A stretch of DNA of 64,000 nt from Perkinsus olseni. Taxonomy: Eukaryota > Perkinsozoa > Perkinsida. The position numbers and the translations under genes were made by a program. The notes below the pieces were generated by a model. It saw only the letters and a program-made list of their open reading frames with translations, was not told the DNA's origin and made no database searches. Where the stretch lies: positions 1 through 64,000 of the forward strand of contig JABANN010000013.1 in NCBI GenBank assembly GCA_013115125.1, given 5' to 3'. Shown one piece after another: positions 29,820-41,859 of this stretch (the stretch's first letter is position 1; every line of letters starts with the position of its first letter).

Positions 29820-31241
29820 TCAGGAAGGCTCGACCTCTCCATCGACCTCAGTCGGACAATCCAGAGTGCATGCATGGCGGTTGTATGATTGCCATTTATC
29901 ATGGCGAATGCGATGCACGAGGATACTGTCGTTACTGCATCCCCTAGTGAACATGCTGTGACGACGAGGGAAGTCATGGAAGCGACCGTCGCTCATATCC
30001 ACCCAGTGAACATCCTCGAGGCCGGCTAGCCAGTATCTACTGCAATACCACAACACCAGCATATCCTGGAACTTTCAGGCCCACCCAATCTGCACATCGG
30101 CAGCTCCCCTAGTCTTCAGGACGTCGGCGTTGCGTCCAATGAATCCAGCTACTTCCGAGCCCAACACCCAACCCATCCCGAGAGGCCAAGTCGGAGTCCA
30201 ACGACTACCGAAGTAGTCCACCTGCAAGAAGCTTCACGAGGTCGAGTACAGGGTAGTGGTCACAGTTACGATCCGCTGAGATTCACTCAAGGCTTCGGCT
30301 ACGCACTGCTCTACGACCTCCGCACCATAAATTTGGCAAGTGGATACGTAGTGCAGGCAGGGCCCCAGAGCGAGGTTGAACTGAGCGCACATGTCCTGGA
30401 GTGACTGGTCGTCCAGACACTTGCTGCACGGTTTACAGATGTCGCAAATGTCAATGCCGGAGACAGCGACGTCTAGCGGTGTCGACATGAGGTACCTGGC
30501 AGGAGGTACTACCTGCCTGGGATGAACCGGCGAACTCCAAGATCGTCTAGCGGTTCCGACTGACACTGGACTGAGTCCAGTAACTGAAGTCCCGCAACTC
30601 ACCCCATAACCAGCATAGTCGCTTCGTTTCCTGTGAGTTGGAGAAGATGTGGTATCAGCCGAGGGATACTCAAGAAGGAGTCATCATCGAGGTAAACCTT
30701 CGAAGGAAAAGCTCTCGAGGAGGCAGCCCACTGTCTACCAGCTACCACGAAATCCGAGTGAGGGTTGTTTTCCAAAACCCATCGCGTGGCCAATAGTATC
30801 CTCGAGCCGCGGGCAGTCGGGTGGTCGAGGACGTAGGTGACGTCCCGCTTGACTGGCGGGTCCAGGTCGGGAGAGCTGTCGAAGACCACCTAACGGCAGC
30901 ACCTAAGCAGCTTTCAAGCCTTGATGGGGTCCGCTACCAGGTCATGGGGATACTCCTGCAGCTCAACGCGAGAGCTATCCTCGAACTCGGGGGAGATCGC
31001 GCCCATGGCGAAGACCAGGCGGAGGGTCACGTTCGGGAAGTGGTCGTAAGTTACTCCAGAGCAGCTGTTGAACCACTCCCTGAGGTGCGGAAGTCCGACC
31101 ATCTGAAGCTGCTAGAAGGGAGCTTACCGCAAGGCCTGACGTCGTTCCAGATTCTTCCAAGGAGATGTCACTACCAAAGATAGGTCCAGCGCTGCAGCGG
31201 CTGCTGGTGACCATAGTAGACTTACACGCATACGCGTTCAA
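29820..31241 (-). CDS. GT31-like (beta-1,3-galactosyltransferase family) glycosyltransferase, multi-exon
   Basis: Golgi-type sugar transferase by similarity. Exons seen in order: to 30938 (LREWFNSC, LRLVFAMG, ELQEYPHDL), 30889-30746, 30697-30603, 30546-30270, 30221-30085 and 30039-29820. The introns are about 45-56 nt, all GT-AG. One join makes DFVVYLDDDSFLS, the DxD motif that binds the metal and nucleotide sugar in GT31. Later come PTWPLGMGWVLGSEVAGFI, which matches the family YP-x-Y-x-x-G-x-G-Y-V-x-S region, and GLEDVHWVDM, which matches the ED-V motif. Between them lies a Cys-rich insertion of about 90 aa (ICDICKPCSKC, DMCAQF, GPCLHYVSTC). The 5' end, where a signal anchor is expected, lies between about 31100 and 31450 and is not resolved. 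Confidence 0.65.
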
Positions 31242-31475
31242 CTACAGGAAGAAGCCACGCGGGGCAGGAGAGCATTCATGGTCCGTGCGCTACTCAGAGC
31301 TGCTCGGAGGGGCCACCCAAGATGCTCAGTGTTCGGGCTTGCTGTCGATCGACGAGCAGCCACGACCGGCCTCTCTCCAAAACTACATCCCAACGCAACG
31401 CTCCGCCTTTTGAAAGCATTCTTTATACTTAAAACATCGTGCAGAGTAGGTTGTGGTATTGAGTAATGTAACGAA

Positions 31476-34400
31476 CTAAGCAAGAGTAATGCTGAGCTCC
31501 TTCATGTCGGCCCAGTTCTGACCGTACTTCATGCTCACCTCCAGTGGAACACTAAATCGATCGCTTTCATCGTGGCCCGGAAGTGCAGGATTCTGCATCT
31601 CTCGAAGCAGCAAGCGGCCTAACCTCTCGACGTCATCTCTGTGGCAGCTGAGCACGAACTCGTCGTGGATCGACAGAAGCAGCTGTGGTCGACCATGATG
31701 CCATTTGACCTCGTCCAGGGCGTGCGCTATTTGCACCATAGCCGACTTCATAATATCAGCAGCGCTGCCTTGGATGATGCTATTGATACAGAACCGTTTG
31801 GCCTCGCTCGAGAGCCCACCATTCTCATCCCGATCAATCCTTCGTCGGCGCTTGCAGATGGTCTCAACGTAGCCGTCTTTGTTCGCGTCTCTCCAAACCC
31901 TGAACATCCACCTTTCCAACTCGGGAAAGGCATAGCTGAACTGTCGCTTGAACCCTTGGGCCACAGTGGTAGTGACTCCCATCTGCCTGGCCAGTAGATG
32001 GATACCAGAGCCGTAGACCAGAGCTAGGCAGCAGACTTTCGCCTTGTTTCTCTCTGGCTTAGTCACTTCTTCAGCCGGTTTCCGTAGTATCATGGCCGCC
32101 ATATTGGTGTAGATGTCCGCACCATCGACGGCGAAACTCTCCCGTAACGCCCCCCTGCCCACAAAGTGAGCTAGGACCCGTATTTCCACTTGGCGATAGT
32201 CGACGCTGAGCAGACAGTGGGAGTCGAGGATGGGCGAAATGAAGGCCTTCCGTAAGCTGACGACGCCGAGGTCCTCGAGCTCGTGCGACCGAGGGATGTT
32301 CTGCAGGTTGGGATTGCTACTCGACAGGCGGCCAGTCACCGTCATAGTCTGGTTCCACACAGTGTACAGACGGTTCTTGCCCAAAAAGTTGCAACCTGCC
32401 GCCACTCCGCTCCGCGGTTGGAAGTACTCCAGCAGACCAGGCCTGGGAGCGCTTTTGGGTAGAGATCTGATGGTGTCTACGTATGTCGTGATGAGCTTTG
32501 CCACTTGTCTATGCTTGCGTATGATCGACACGACGGGGTGCTGGTCGACCATCATGCTCAACACCTGTTGAAGTACTCCTCGGAAGCCCAAGATGCCGAT
32601 ATCTACCTCATCCCCGGTACTGCGGCTCCTGCGACCAGCTGGGGGCTGTAGGCCGAGATCGTCGTACAGGAGGGCCGCTACCTGACGGACTAACTATTAT
32701 ATTGAAATGGTGGCTCATAGTGAGGAAACACATCGAAACACGACGGACCTGTGCCGGTGATGTCATCAAGATCTCCTTCTTCACCAAGGCTTGGGCCTCT
32801 CGCTCGAGCTTCGCCATTGTCACTGACATTGAGGGATGACATCTCCCGTTGCGGCCGAGAAAATCCGCAATTGAAGCGTTCAGCGGAGGTGCGGCCAATG
32901 CAAGTGAGGCGTTGCTACCCTCGAGATCGGAGCGCCACTGTTGCATGACCGAGTGGTCGAATGGCGCCCCGGTGACCGACATCAGAGTCAACACTCGGGC
33001 CACTGGCAGCTCCTGTTGTAAAGCGACTTCCGTTTGGTCTTGTGCATTCACCTGGTGCACAACAGCCGTAAAGGACAGTGCGGCTCAGCATGAGAGAAGC
33101 CAGTCTTCGGGCTTGAGCCTACCTTGCCAGACAGCACCGTTATAAGGTCGCTAGACTCAGGCAAGTCATGGTCGACGAGCATTCTCCAGGGGTGGGACCT
33201 GACTCGACACGAGTAGCCCAGCCCAAGGGGCATGCCCTCACTCCTGCAGAGTGGCCGGCTCTCCTGCACGCTTGTTGGCGCTGTCCTCTCCATAGACAGT
33301 CTTGAGGTGGTCAATATCGTAGCAAGCGCTACCAGCAGCAGAGTCGAGCACCCACGCCAGGATCGCCAGGTCACCCACGTCGGCATAGAGAATTTCACTC
33401 GGCCTGAGATGAGCCCGAAGGCGATGCTGAGAGCAGCGAGCTCTGCGCAGCTCACCGGTCAATCGCGAAGTATCTCAGAGTTTCTTGGATGTTGAACACG
33501 AAGGCAGGCGTCTGTACATCGCACTGGCGGCATGACAAAATGTCCGCTAAAAAATCCATGGCACGCTCACAATAGGGGAGCACATAAACCTGAGCAATCC
33601 ATAGCCTTCCGAGCTGCGGGGACTGGCGACAAGAGCGGAACCAAATGCAAGCCACGGTGATACTACCTGCCTTTCCTGCACTTCGAGAACCCCGCGTTGA
33701 TGGAGTATGGCGAAAGCCAAGGGCTTCGGGAAACGGTCCTCAAATGCAGCCGAAATGGCGTACCTGAGGAAGAATGATTCGCTCGCGCCTTCCGAGCATG
33801 ATAAGAGCTAGAGAGCATTCGACACTCGAGGCAGGGCAGTGGCTAGGCCATGATTAACCTGAGGGTCGGTTAGGGTAGCAGCCAAAGGAGTTGTACGTTG
33901 ACAAAACCGGCAAAGCCGTCATCAACCACACGCCAGGGTTTCGAAAACCGTAATGCACATTCAACTGTTGTATCATACACGTACGGGCAGCATTGAGACA
34001 AAGTGTATCAGGATTCGGCGTCACCTCTGGAGCTCCGCATGCCTGGGTATGCGGAAGTTGGTCGTGTTGTCGCTGTTGAAGACTCCCAAGGATATCAGAC
34101 TATCGGCAGTGCCATTGATGGTTGCCAAAAGCTCTGCGATCATTGATTCATTCTGCATATCGATCCACACTGCTGCCGTCGGCGCCAATAGCTCCCTCAG
34201 AGCTGAAAGCGTTGGAGGCAGCGGCAGCGGGCCAGTCTGAGGAACAGCATCACACGCAATACGTGGACACTAGACCGAAGAGGTATCGACTGAAGGGCCG
34301 GCGGCCACGTACATTCTGACGCTTATGGACCCTCGGTTGCTTGCCAACAGCAGCACCACGACCATTCTTCTCTACTGCTAAGGTATCTTCCCTCGTCTCC

Positions 34401-34818
34401 ACCGAGGCTGCACTCTCAGCTGACTGCACCCCCTAACGGAGATCAACAAAATCGGGATCTAAACGGGGGTCTTGCAGGCTCACCTGAACCAGGAGAGAAT
34501 TGTCTTTAGCCGGCTGGGCATCCCCGACGGCGGTGGAAAACTTGGCAAAGTGACCCTGAGATGGATAACTCTAACCAATCTCTCGATATCGGTTGGGAAC
34601 TCTCTCGGCAGGACTCCCACCTGCGTAGCAAGGCCTTGCCAGCCTGTTTTGTGCCACTGGCTGGTGCCAGGGAATTGACTTGGTACTCCAGTCGTGACTG
34701 AAGGTCGCACTTTACGGGTATCTCGGCAGCACCGGCAACCTCTGGCCAGTTCCTGTAGTTGCTCAATCAGTGAATTGCCCGCCCTCTCGTCAGGGATGCG
34801 CCCCCTCTGCTGACTCAT
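31476..34818 (-). CDS. family A DNA polymerase, Pol theta/nu-like, multi-exon
   Basis: Template-directed DNA polymerase of the PolA fold. The C-terminal exon (31476-32680) carries the fingers/palm: TGRLSSSNPNLQNIPRS, motif A LLSVDYRQVEIRVLAHF, motif B RNKAKVCCLALVYGSG with QMGVT after it, INSIIQGSAADIMKSAMV, and motif C LLSIHDEFVL. The end KYGQNWADMKEL resembles Pol theta. Upstream exons joined by short GT-AG introns give TSPAQ/VAALLYDDLGL, the thumb, VYVLPYCERAMDF...FVFNIQETLRYFAIDR, PSEILYADVGDLAILAWVLD and RYAISAAFEDRFPKPLAFA. The exonuclease-like domain shows no clear catalytic acids. The 5' exons (34818 MSQQRGRIPDERAG; 34240-34030) are less certain. No helicase domain is seen, so the plan is like POLN or a stand-alone Pol theta polymerase half. 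Likely role: repair or lesion bypass. Confidence 0.75.
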
Positions 34819-35682
34819 CGATACTGTACTGCGCATTGAATGGTAGAAATGGTACACCGGGCCACGATGAGAAAGGCAGGCAAGCAGGTGGCGGCCGGAG
34901 TAGTAGGACAAGCTTCGACTAGACAGAGGCGACCAGAGAGGGTGAAGATGAATGAGGAATCCGATATCGGACGGAAAAGTTGCGGCCGAAGGGCTCAACA
35001 AACCCTGCAAGATGAAAGATTTCTCGACACCAAAGTGGGTGGTCCTCCGGGCCTACCCCATTCGATAGCTTCTACGCGATTGCCGTGAGACTAATCAGCT
35101 TACCGCTCACAATTCAACAGGGGCCGATTGTCAATCGTGGTAACGAGGTACCGCAATACTGTAGGCTCCGTACCAAATTTGTAGCAACCATTGCTTTTCG
35201 ATTTTTCCTTTCACTAATCAGGGCTCAAGGTTGCGCTTTTAGTTTACAAGTATACTGATGAACACGCTTCGTCTGCGCGAACGTGGAGTTCACGGCGTGA
35301 AATCTACACGTGACTCCAACTACTCCTATCCGGAAGTGCGCCCCCCTCAGCGCGCAGCAAATTTTTAGCAACTATCTCATGATCATGCATCCTTACGCCA
35401 GTCCTCATCACCCATCACAGTGAGTGTCCTCTTTCGAAATCGACACTGCTGGAGGGCAGTCAACGATCGGCATCAATCCTTCCAACGGGGCTGAAGATCC
35501 TCAAGCGGCTAACAATGCTCGCACTACTGGGCCCGCAATGGGCCATCACGAATGTTTCCCACTGTAACCGAAGACCCCCTCCTGTCGCCACGCCCAGCCA
35601 TTGAGTAGCTCGACACTTACGGAACGAATTGGAGAAGAAACTGCCGAAACGCCAGTGGAGTACTCTTCTGCATTATTATAGA
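34819..35682. other. intergenic, no gene seen
   Basis: About 860 bases between the first probable polymerase exon and the NMNAT stop. No supported frame. Expected to hold the polymerase promoter and NMNAT 3' UTR. Confidence 0.45.
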
Positions 35683-36867
35683 TCATCGGGATGAAGTGAA
35701 GCTGTCGACTCCATATAGCCCTTCGTCACGGATAATCTGCAGCACCTGAGAACCCTAGCATTTGTCGATCGCCCCAGCGCGAGGACCAGGAGCTCCGAAA
35801 GACCCGCGAGGCCATCCTCCAGGGCCCCGGGGAGATGGATGTTTACTACACACCCACTTACCTGTTTAGGGACGATGGACGCGGCCCCGAGCCAGCCAAG
35901 CTCTCGCAGCCTATTCCGCGCTGCTGTACTGCTGATGTCCGTAGTGAGGAGGGGTCGATCAACTGTAACCCGATCGGTGACCCTTACGTACTTCAATCCC
36001 TTCGGCCATTCAGACTCTGGCTTGGAGTCAGGCCTGAGTAAAACATCAAGCGGGCCGTTCGCTGATGGGCCCCGCGCACCTCGGGAGCACTATGAATTCA
36101 TTCTCTGCTATTAGCTCATCGCCATGGTCCCAGTTGGGTAATGTCGGCGGCAGATCGGTGCCGATGACAAAACGGAAAGCAATATCTGGATGGCCCTCCC
36201 GCAGGCGGCGCATCAGAAAAACCGTGGGAATGAAGGACCCATTGGCCACCTAGCAAGGTGAATGATGAATGCTCATCGATGTACTCCGCTACGCGCACCT
36301 CGATGTCGCAGCACTTTACTGGGAACTCCTCGGGTATCACCGCCTCTATGGCGGCCTGTGTCATGCGCAGGCGGGTTTTCGCATCCACCTGGGTGTCCTT
36401 GTCGGGTCTGTTGCCGCAGGGGACCACCCATGCCTCATCAGCACAACCCAGCTGGACAACCTGATGGGCATATGGACGATACAGCCGGAGGAACTCAATG
36501 GCCGTTGAAAGTAGAGGATAACCGAGAACCATGGCGACATGTCCAGTTCTCATCCAGATCTAAAGGTCTCTCCGCAGACAAGGGCACTGTCCACTGCGTA
36601 TAGAACTCCCACAGAGGGCAACACTTACTTGCGAGGCCACCATGAGATGAGCCAATGTTGGCGGATCGAATGAGCCACCGATCACGGCGACTGTCTTCCG
36701 CTTGCTAGGCGGTATTGCATCAGTCTTCACGCCAGGCATGTGATGATGGGCAACTAGGTCTGCTAATACGAGATAAGCCAGTAACTTTCCCAGTCGCGGA
36801 TCATCGCTGAGTTGATTAGCCCGATGGACGATCAGCAATGTCCTCTTAAAAACTAAAAACCGTCCAT
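35683..36867 (-). CDS. nicotinamide/nicotinate-nucleotide adenylyltransferase (NadD/NMNAT type)
   Basis: Makes NAD or its deamido form from the mononucleotide and ATP. Exons: about 36867-36629, 36460-36293, 36249-36080, 36033-35862 and 35745-35683. Introns include two of 43 and 46 nt, all GT-AG, and the phases agree. Exon 1 holds VAVIGGSFDPPTLAHL, the nucleotidyltransferase G-x-F-x-P-x-x-x-x-H signature. Then come CADEAWVVPCGNRPDK, TRLRMTQAAIEAV and IEVRVANGSFIPTVFLMRRL, FRFVIGTDL, NWDHGDELI, and DISSTAARNRL, the ISST-x-x-R motif that binds ATP phosphates. It ends VLQIIRDEGLYGVDSFTSSR. Residues before the signature (LSDDPRLGKLLAYLVLADL) are unusual, and the true start is unresolved: the frame opens at an AG near 36868 without an ATG, so a 5' exon is likely. 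Confidence 0.82.
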
Positions 36868-37336
36868 CTGGGACTCAGAAGAAAGGCAGCAGCGAGATTA
36901 CTATGAACAATGCGGAGACTATTTGCTAAGCTCTCTCTTGATAAGGGAGACTGAATACTCCCACTGCAGTGCGAGTCGGGCACGACCTCAGGTACCCCGC
37001 GCCAGTGCCACCCACGGCTCACGAGGATATCATTCACACTTAATGAATTGTGAGGAGGCAACCTCAACGTACCAGCATCCCCATCTGGAGCGATAATGCG
37101 CCTAAATCGCCCTACAACAAGCAGCGGGAAACGCTTAGTCTCACCAAACACGCGAACGAGCGAACGTGCCCACTGGATCGCCTTCCTCCATTCCACCGCC
37201 CGACCACTCTCAAGCTAACACAAGCACTACCGATGTACACGAAATGATGAAGTATCAAAAAAATTACGGGCTGGAAACTCGTGGTCAAGATCAAGTAGCC
37301 CTGTTATCACCAGGAAGATCTGGGCCAACATGAACC
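36868..37336. other. region holding the unresolved NMNAT 5' end and SDR1 3' flank
   Basis: A minus-strand open frame at 37196-36846 (EWRKAIQWARSLVRVF) includes a GTGAGAC donor that could pair in phase with the acceptor near 36868. It has no ATG of its own. It may be a 5' exon of NMNAT; not proven. Confidence 0.3.
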
Positions 37337-39198
37337 TCAGAACCACACAACACGGAGAACCGCCCACAGCAAGAGAGATGACAGGAGGAGGAGGATGGCG
37401 ACCATGAAGACTCGCTTGGTCGGAGCATGGTAGCGACTCTTCGCAATCGACAGACCATCCTTAGGCGCATGAGCCGGTGGAGCCACGTCAAGACCGAGGA
37501 CCCACTTCGGTAGTAGCTCGAAGACGGTGTCGCGCAGCCACTGAGGGTAAGGGGGAGGGTCACGATGCGCGAATCTCACTCGATTGCCTCACTTCAGGTA
37601 AAAACGATAGTAGATACATCGCCTTGCTGTCAATGCCGACCCTGTAGCGATACCTATGGAACCAGCTGAGCAGGCACACAGCCGGGACTGTCGGGCAGTG
37701 CTCTGTGATTACTTTGGAGAAGGGCTGAGTAGAGCGTGTTCCATGGCTTCCGACACTTTCGACCTGTCCTTGTTGGAGAGTACACCATACAAGGAACCGG
37801 TGAGAGCCTCTCGCACCGAGTGCAGATGCCCTTCGCCTAACAACAGTCTAATTGACCCTAATCTAAGTCAATCGAATTATGATCGCGAGCTGCGCTTTTC
37901 TGTGGATCAATCAGGAATTGTAAGTAGGAGACTTCATGGCCTGTTTCCGGGGCACTCACCACACAACTTCGCCCTATCGAAGGGTCGATTAGGTAGCGAC
38001 GCCGAAGAGACTCATCGTCCATTAGCGGACGAAGTACAGCTTCGTGAACTCTGGACGACCTGCTGTAGTCCCCGGTGCCTACCGTAGGCCTTCTGTACTC
38101 CCTCTGGCAACTCGGCGTACCTTTTCGTGACGGCATCTTTAAAAGTCGCCCCGGCAGAATACAACCCAGTCATAGGGAAGATCCTGAGATTGCGTCAGTG
38201 CCTGGTCCTTCCAACCAGGCCTACTACCCTGGTTCGACGACATGCACTGTGACACCCCAAGGGTGAAGGTCTTGTCTGATGGAGTCGCTGTAACCCTCGA
38301 CAGCGTACTTGGTCGCGACATAGGTACCGACTGAACACCGAGGGAGGAGTGACGCTATGGCCATGGGGCGTTCGCTCACGGCATGGGAAAGCAAACCCTC
38401 CTGCTAAGCTAGCCACGTTGACTATGCGGCCCTGGGCTTGTCTGATGAGATCGACAACGGACTTCATCACACTCGACATGCCGATAACGTTCACTTCCAG
38501 CATCTTGCGGAATAGAGCCGTCGAGCTCTGACACATCAACAGCGCATCAGAGAAGAGCCGAGGGCGCGGGCCGGTACCCTATACTGCTAACTACGGAGAT
38601 GAACGGAGCTCGCCGACTCGAATTTGACGGTAATGGGCGGGTAGTACGTCACAAACTGCGAATGGACAGGCTCCTCTCACTCCCGTAATAACAACGACGT
38701 TACGGGGATCGCAGCGGACTCCGGAGGACCTGGCGCATGACCCGAATCACCGAACTCACCCATTCTGCAGGCCCTGCGTCTATCAATATACCAGCGTTGT
38801 TGACCAGACCATCTAAACGGTCGGTTAGTCCCTTGATGGCTTCTGCTGCTTTGTAGACGCTCGCCTCATCGGTGACGTCTAACAGAATCGCCACCACACG
38901 CCCCTTCCCTTGGCCTACAGCAAGGAGTGCTCACGACGGCCGGTCGGCTCCATTGCTACCAGGAGAGAACTCCTTTTCGATGTCATCGACAGACTGCTTC
39001 AACAGGCAGCCCGCGAAGACTTGGTGACCCTTCTCGTACAGGCGGCTGACGAGGTCTCTACCGAAGCCGCTGTCGCACCTGCATTGACCCACGAGCCGTC
39101 CATAAACGAGTTGGCAGTCGATAGACAGTCCGTCGATCGCTGACTGAGTTAATGAAATCGTTATCCTCTTACTACCCGGTGATGTAGAAGCTAGGCAT
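37337..39198 (-). CDS. short-chain dehydrogenase/reductase, retinol-dehydrogenase-like, copy 1 (nine exons)
   Basis: NAD(P)-dependent oxidoreductase of the SDR9C/RDH type, anchored to a membrane. The start MPSFYITG at 39198 joins exon 2 to give YITGCDSGFGRDLVSRLYEK (Gly-rich cofactor motif) and VFAGCL. Exon 3 gives VVAILLDVTDEAS and LDGLVNNAGIL. Exon 4 gives MLEVNVIGM and GRIVNVAS (catalytic Ser). Exon 5 gives TYVATKYAVEGYSDSIRQDL (catalytic Tyr and Lys) and VHVVEPG. Later exons give SNKDRSKVSEAMEHALLSP and RYRVGIDSKAMYLLSFLPE. The last exon (37540-37337) ends with a hydrophobic segment (VFMVAILLLLSSLLLWAVL), a C-terminal anchor. The second intron is only 45 nt. The frame stays open upstream of the chosen ATG (FLLLIMPSFYITG), so a longer hydrophobic N-terminus is possible. 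Confidence 0.88.
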
Positions 39199-39677
39199 GA
39201 TGAGTAGGAGAAACGCAGGGGCTAACACCGGTAGTATCCTCTGGCCGGCTCGCGACAGAATTCTGGCAGAGATCCTTTGCTTCCATGGCAGAGGACCAAG
39301 GTATACGATGACAACGCTTAACGCGTCCCCGTCGGGACTAGCGTCAAGGGGCAGCGCACTACCCCCAGGAAACTTGGAGTTGAGTGGTCTCAGACAAGCA
39401 TAAGGTCGAGTCCACAATACTCTCAATCCTCTCGAAGTTGAAGTGCCGATTTCGGAAGCGCAGCAGCGGCAAACAATAGTATGCAGCGCCACGGTATCCA
39501 GGGACGGCCGCTGTACCAAGCAAGATTGACTGCCCACCTTGCCCAGTCACTAGAACAACGAGACCTGTCGTGAGCAGAAGACGATGAGTAGGCCATCGGA
39601 AGACCTTGTGTAATATTGACCATGGAAAGCTCTACGAGGTTTTCTCCACGAGAGCGAAAGCAAAAGAAATATCCTTT
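39199..39677. other. spacer between SDR copies
   Basis: About 480 bases upstream of SDR copy 1 and downstream of copy 2. It includes an open stretch continuous with the copy 1 start (39537-39199) that has no ATG near its beginning. Sequence identity with copy 2 ends a few bases upstream of the shared ATG. Confidence 0.4.
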
Positions 39678-41653
39678 TCACATCGACATAGGACAACAAA
39701 GCGCCAATAACATAATAATTGGCAAAAGAATAATTCCAATGATGAAGATAAGTTTGGTTGGAGCAGCGTAGCGGCCCTTCGCCATCGATAGGCCGTCCTT
39801 AGGGGCGTTGACTGGTGGCACCGCCTCAACGCGAAAGAGCCAGTTCTGCAGGAACTCATTGACCATGTCCCTCACCCACTGAGGGGAGGGATGGGTACGG
39901 TTGATGAGGTCTACTTTGGCAACTCACCTCTGGTAGAAATGACAGAAGGTACATCGTTCTGCAGTCCAAGCCAACTCGATAACGATACCTGCAAGATCGG
40001 CGGGAACTGAGACGTAGTGCAAGACAATGCTTACTTGGGATAAGGGCTAAGCAGTGCGTGCTCCATGGCCTCGGACACTTTGGATCTGTCCTTGTTAGAG
40101 AGGAAGCCATACAGCCCTTCAGTGAGGGTGTCGGTAACCGACTTCAAGTACGCTTCACCTAACAACGAGCGGCGCGTGAAGCCGTGTATTCTCGTCTAGT
40201 GTCCGATACTCGCATCCTACGGCCTGCCGGCTATGGTTGAGAAAAGCTGCGGGATGACCAAACTTATGACTGCGTCGCCGGAGCAATCACCGCACAGTGC
40301 CCAATATGGCGAGTCCACATCTTAGCAGTATCGAAACCTTTGACGCCCTTCACCGTATGCCCCGACCGCGGCCCATAGTCCGAATCTTCAAAGCTCTGTC
40401 GAGGTTAACCCGTACGGTTTGCCCTTCAAATGCGCTGACGATGGAGACTCTCTCGATTCTCACCGTAGACCTCCTGCGTCTCCCTCGACAACTCGGCATA
40501 CCTTCCCGTGATACCGTCTTGGAAAACCGCCCCATCAGAATACAACCCAGTCATTGGAAATATCCTGAGACACACCGCCACCCAGCAGTCATTCCGTTGG
40601 CCACCCCCCTCCCCCTCCAGGCAGGCCTACTACCCTGGTTCGACGACGTGCACCGTGACACCCCAAGGGTGAAGGTCTTGCCTGATGGAATCACTGTAAC
40701 CCTCGACAGCGTACTTGGTCGCACCATAGGTACCGACTGAACAACGAGAGAGACGTTGAGGATAGTATGGTCGTAAGGCTGAGGTTCGACCAAGAGCATT
40801 CCCTTACGGTAAGGGAAAGAGAAGTGCCCAACGATGCTCGCCACGTTGACTATGCGGCCCTGGGCTTGTCTGATGAGATCGACAACGGACTTCATCACAC
40901 TCGACATGCCGATCACGTTCACTTCCAGCATCTTGCGGAATGATGCTGTTGAACTCTGAGGAAGCAACACCGTGAAGTGTCGACGAAAAGGCAGTTCTGC
41001 AAACGAAGGCCGGACGCCTACCACACTAGACGACCTTTCGTCTCGAGAACAGGGATACCCTATCCCCAATCAACACTGTCAGTCACTGTTATAACCAGCA
41101 AAAACGACAAGCACAAACGCTTCGAAGCACGAGTTATCCGCTGAGCTATTCTGCAATGGGGTGCCAAGATTGAGGGGACGACAGACCGACACCAGACGGG
41201 ATTATCGAACTCACCCATTCTGCAGGCCCTGCGTCTATCAATATACCAGCGTTGTTGACAAGACCATCTAAACGGTCGGTTAGTCCCTTGATGGTTTCTG
41301 CTGCTTTGTAGACGCTCGCCTCATCGGTGACGTCTAACAGAATCGCAACTACACGCCCCTTCCCTTGGCCTACAGCAAGAAGTGCTCACGACGGCTGGTC
41401 GGCTCCATTCCTACCAGGAGGGAACTTCTTTTCGATGTCGTCGATAGACTGCTTCAACAAGCAGCCCGCGAAGACTTGGTGACCCTTCTCGTACAGGCGG
41501 CTGACCAGGTCTCTACCGAAGCCGCTGTCGCACCTGCATTGACCCACGAGCCGTCCATAAACGAGTTGGCAGTCGATAGACAGTCCGTCGATCGCTGACT
41601 GAGTTAATGAAATCGTTATCCTCTTACTACCCGGTGATGTAGAAGCTAGGCAT
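39678..41653 (-). CDS. short-chain dehydrogenase/reductase, retinol-dehydrogenase-like, copy 2 (344 aa, nine exons)
   Basis: Fully resolved. Exons: 41653-41631, 41533-41415, 41369-41215, 40955-40808, 40736-40634, 40564-40464, 40158-40035, 39988-39928 and 39878-39678. Every phase agrees, for 344 aa. Motifs: TGCDSGFG (cofactor), VFAGCL, DGLVNNAGIL, VNVAS, TYGATKYAVEGY (YxxxK), VVEPGIFPMTGLYSDGAVF, NKDRSKVSEAMEHALLSPYPKY and LLSFLPE. It ends with a membrane anchor (LIFIIGIILLPIIMLLALC). Family knowledge suggests a retinoid, steroid or other lipid alcohol/ketone substrate at the ER; the actual substrate cannot be read from sequence. Its first three exons and introns 1-2 are almost identical to copy 1, while introns 3 and later parts differ. 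Confidence 0.92.
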
Positions 41654-41859
41654 GATGAGCCAACTGGAAAGAGACCAGAAGCGGAGAAAATCACCCAATC
41701 TCTCCCACAGCTTGAAATTCCCATCGGCTGCCCCAGCGAGGCCCCATACACCGCAAAGCTAGGACATGAGTATGGAAAGCATGAACTGGTCATGAATGTT
41801 AACACCAACAGACGACGACGTTGATGTTGTTCAATGGACGGCAGCAGAAGACAGCAACT

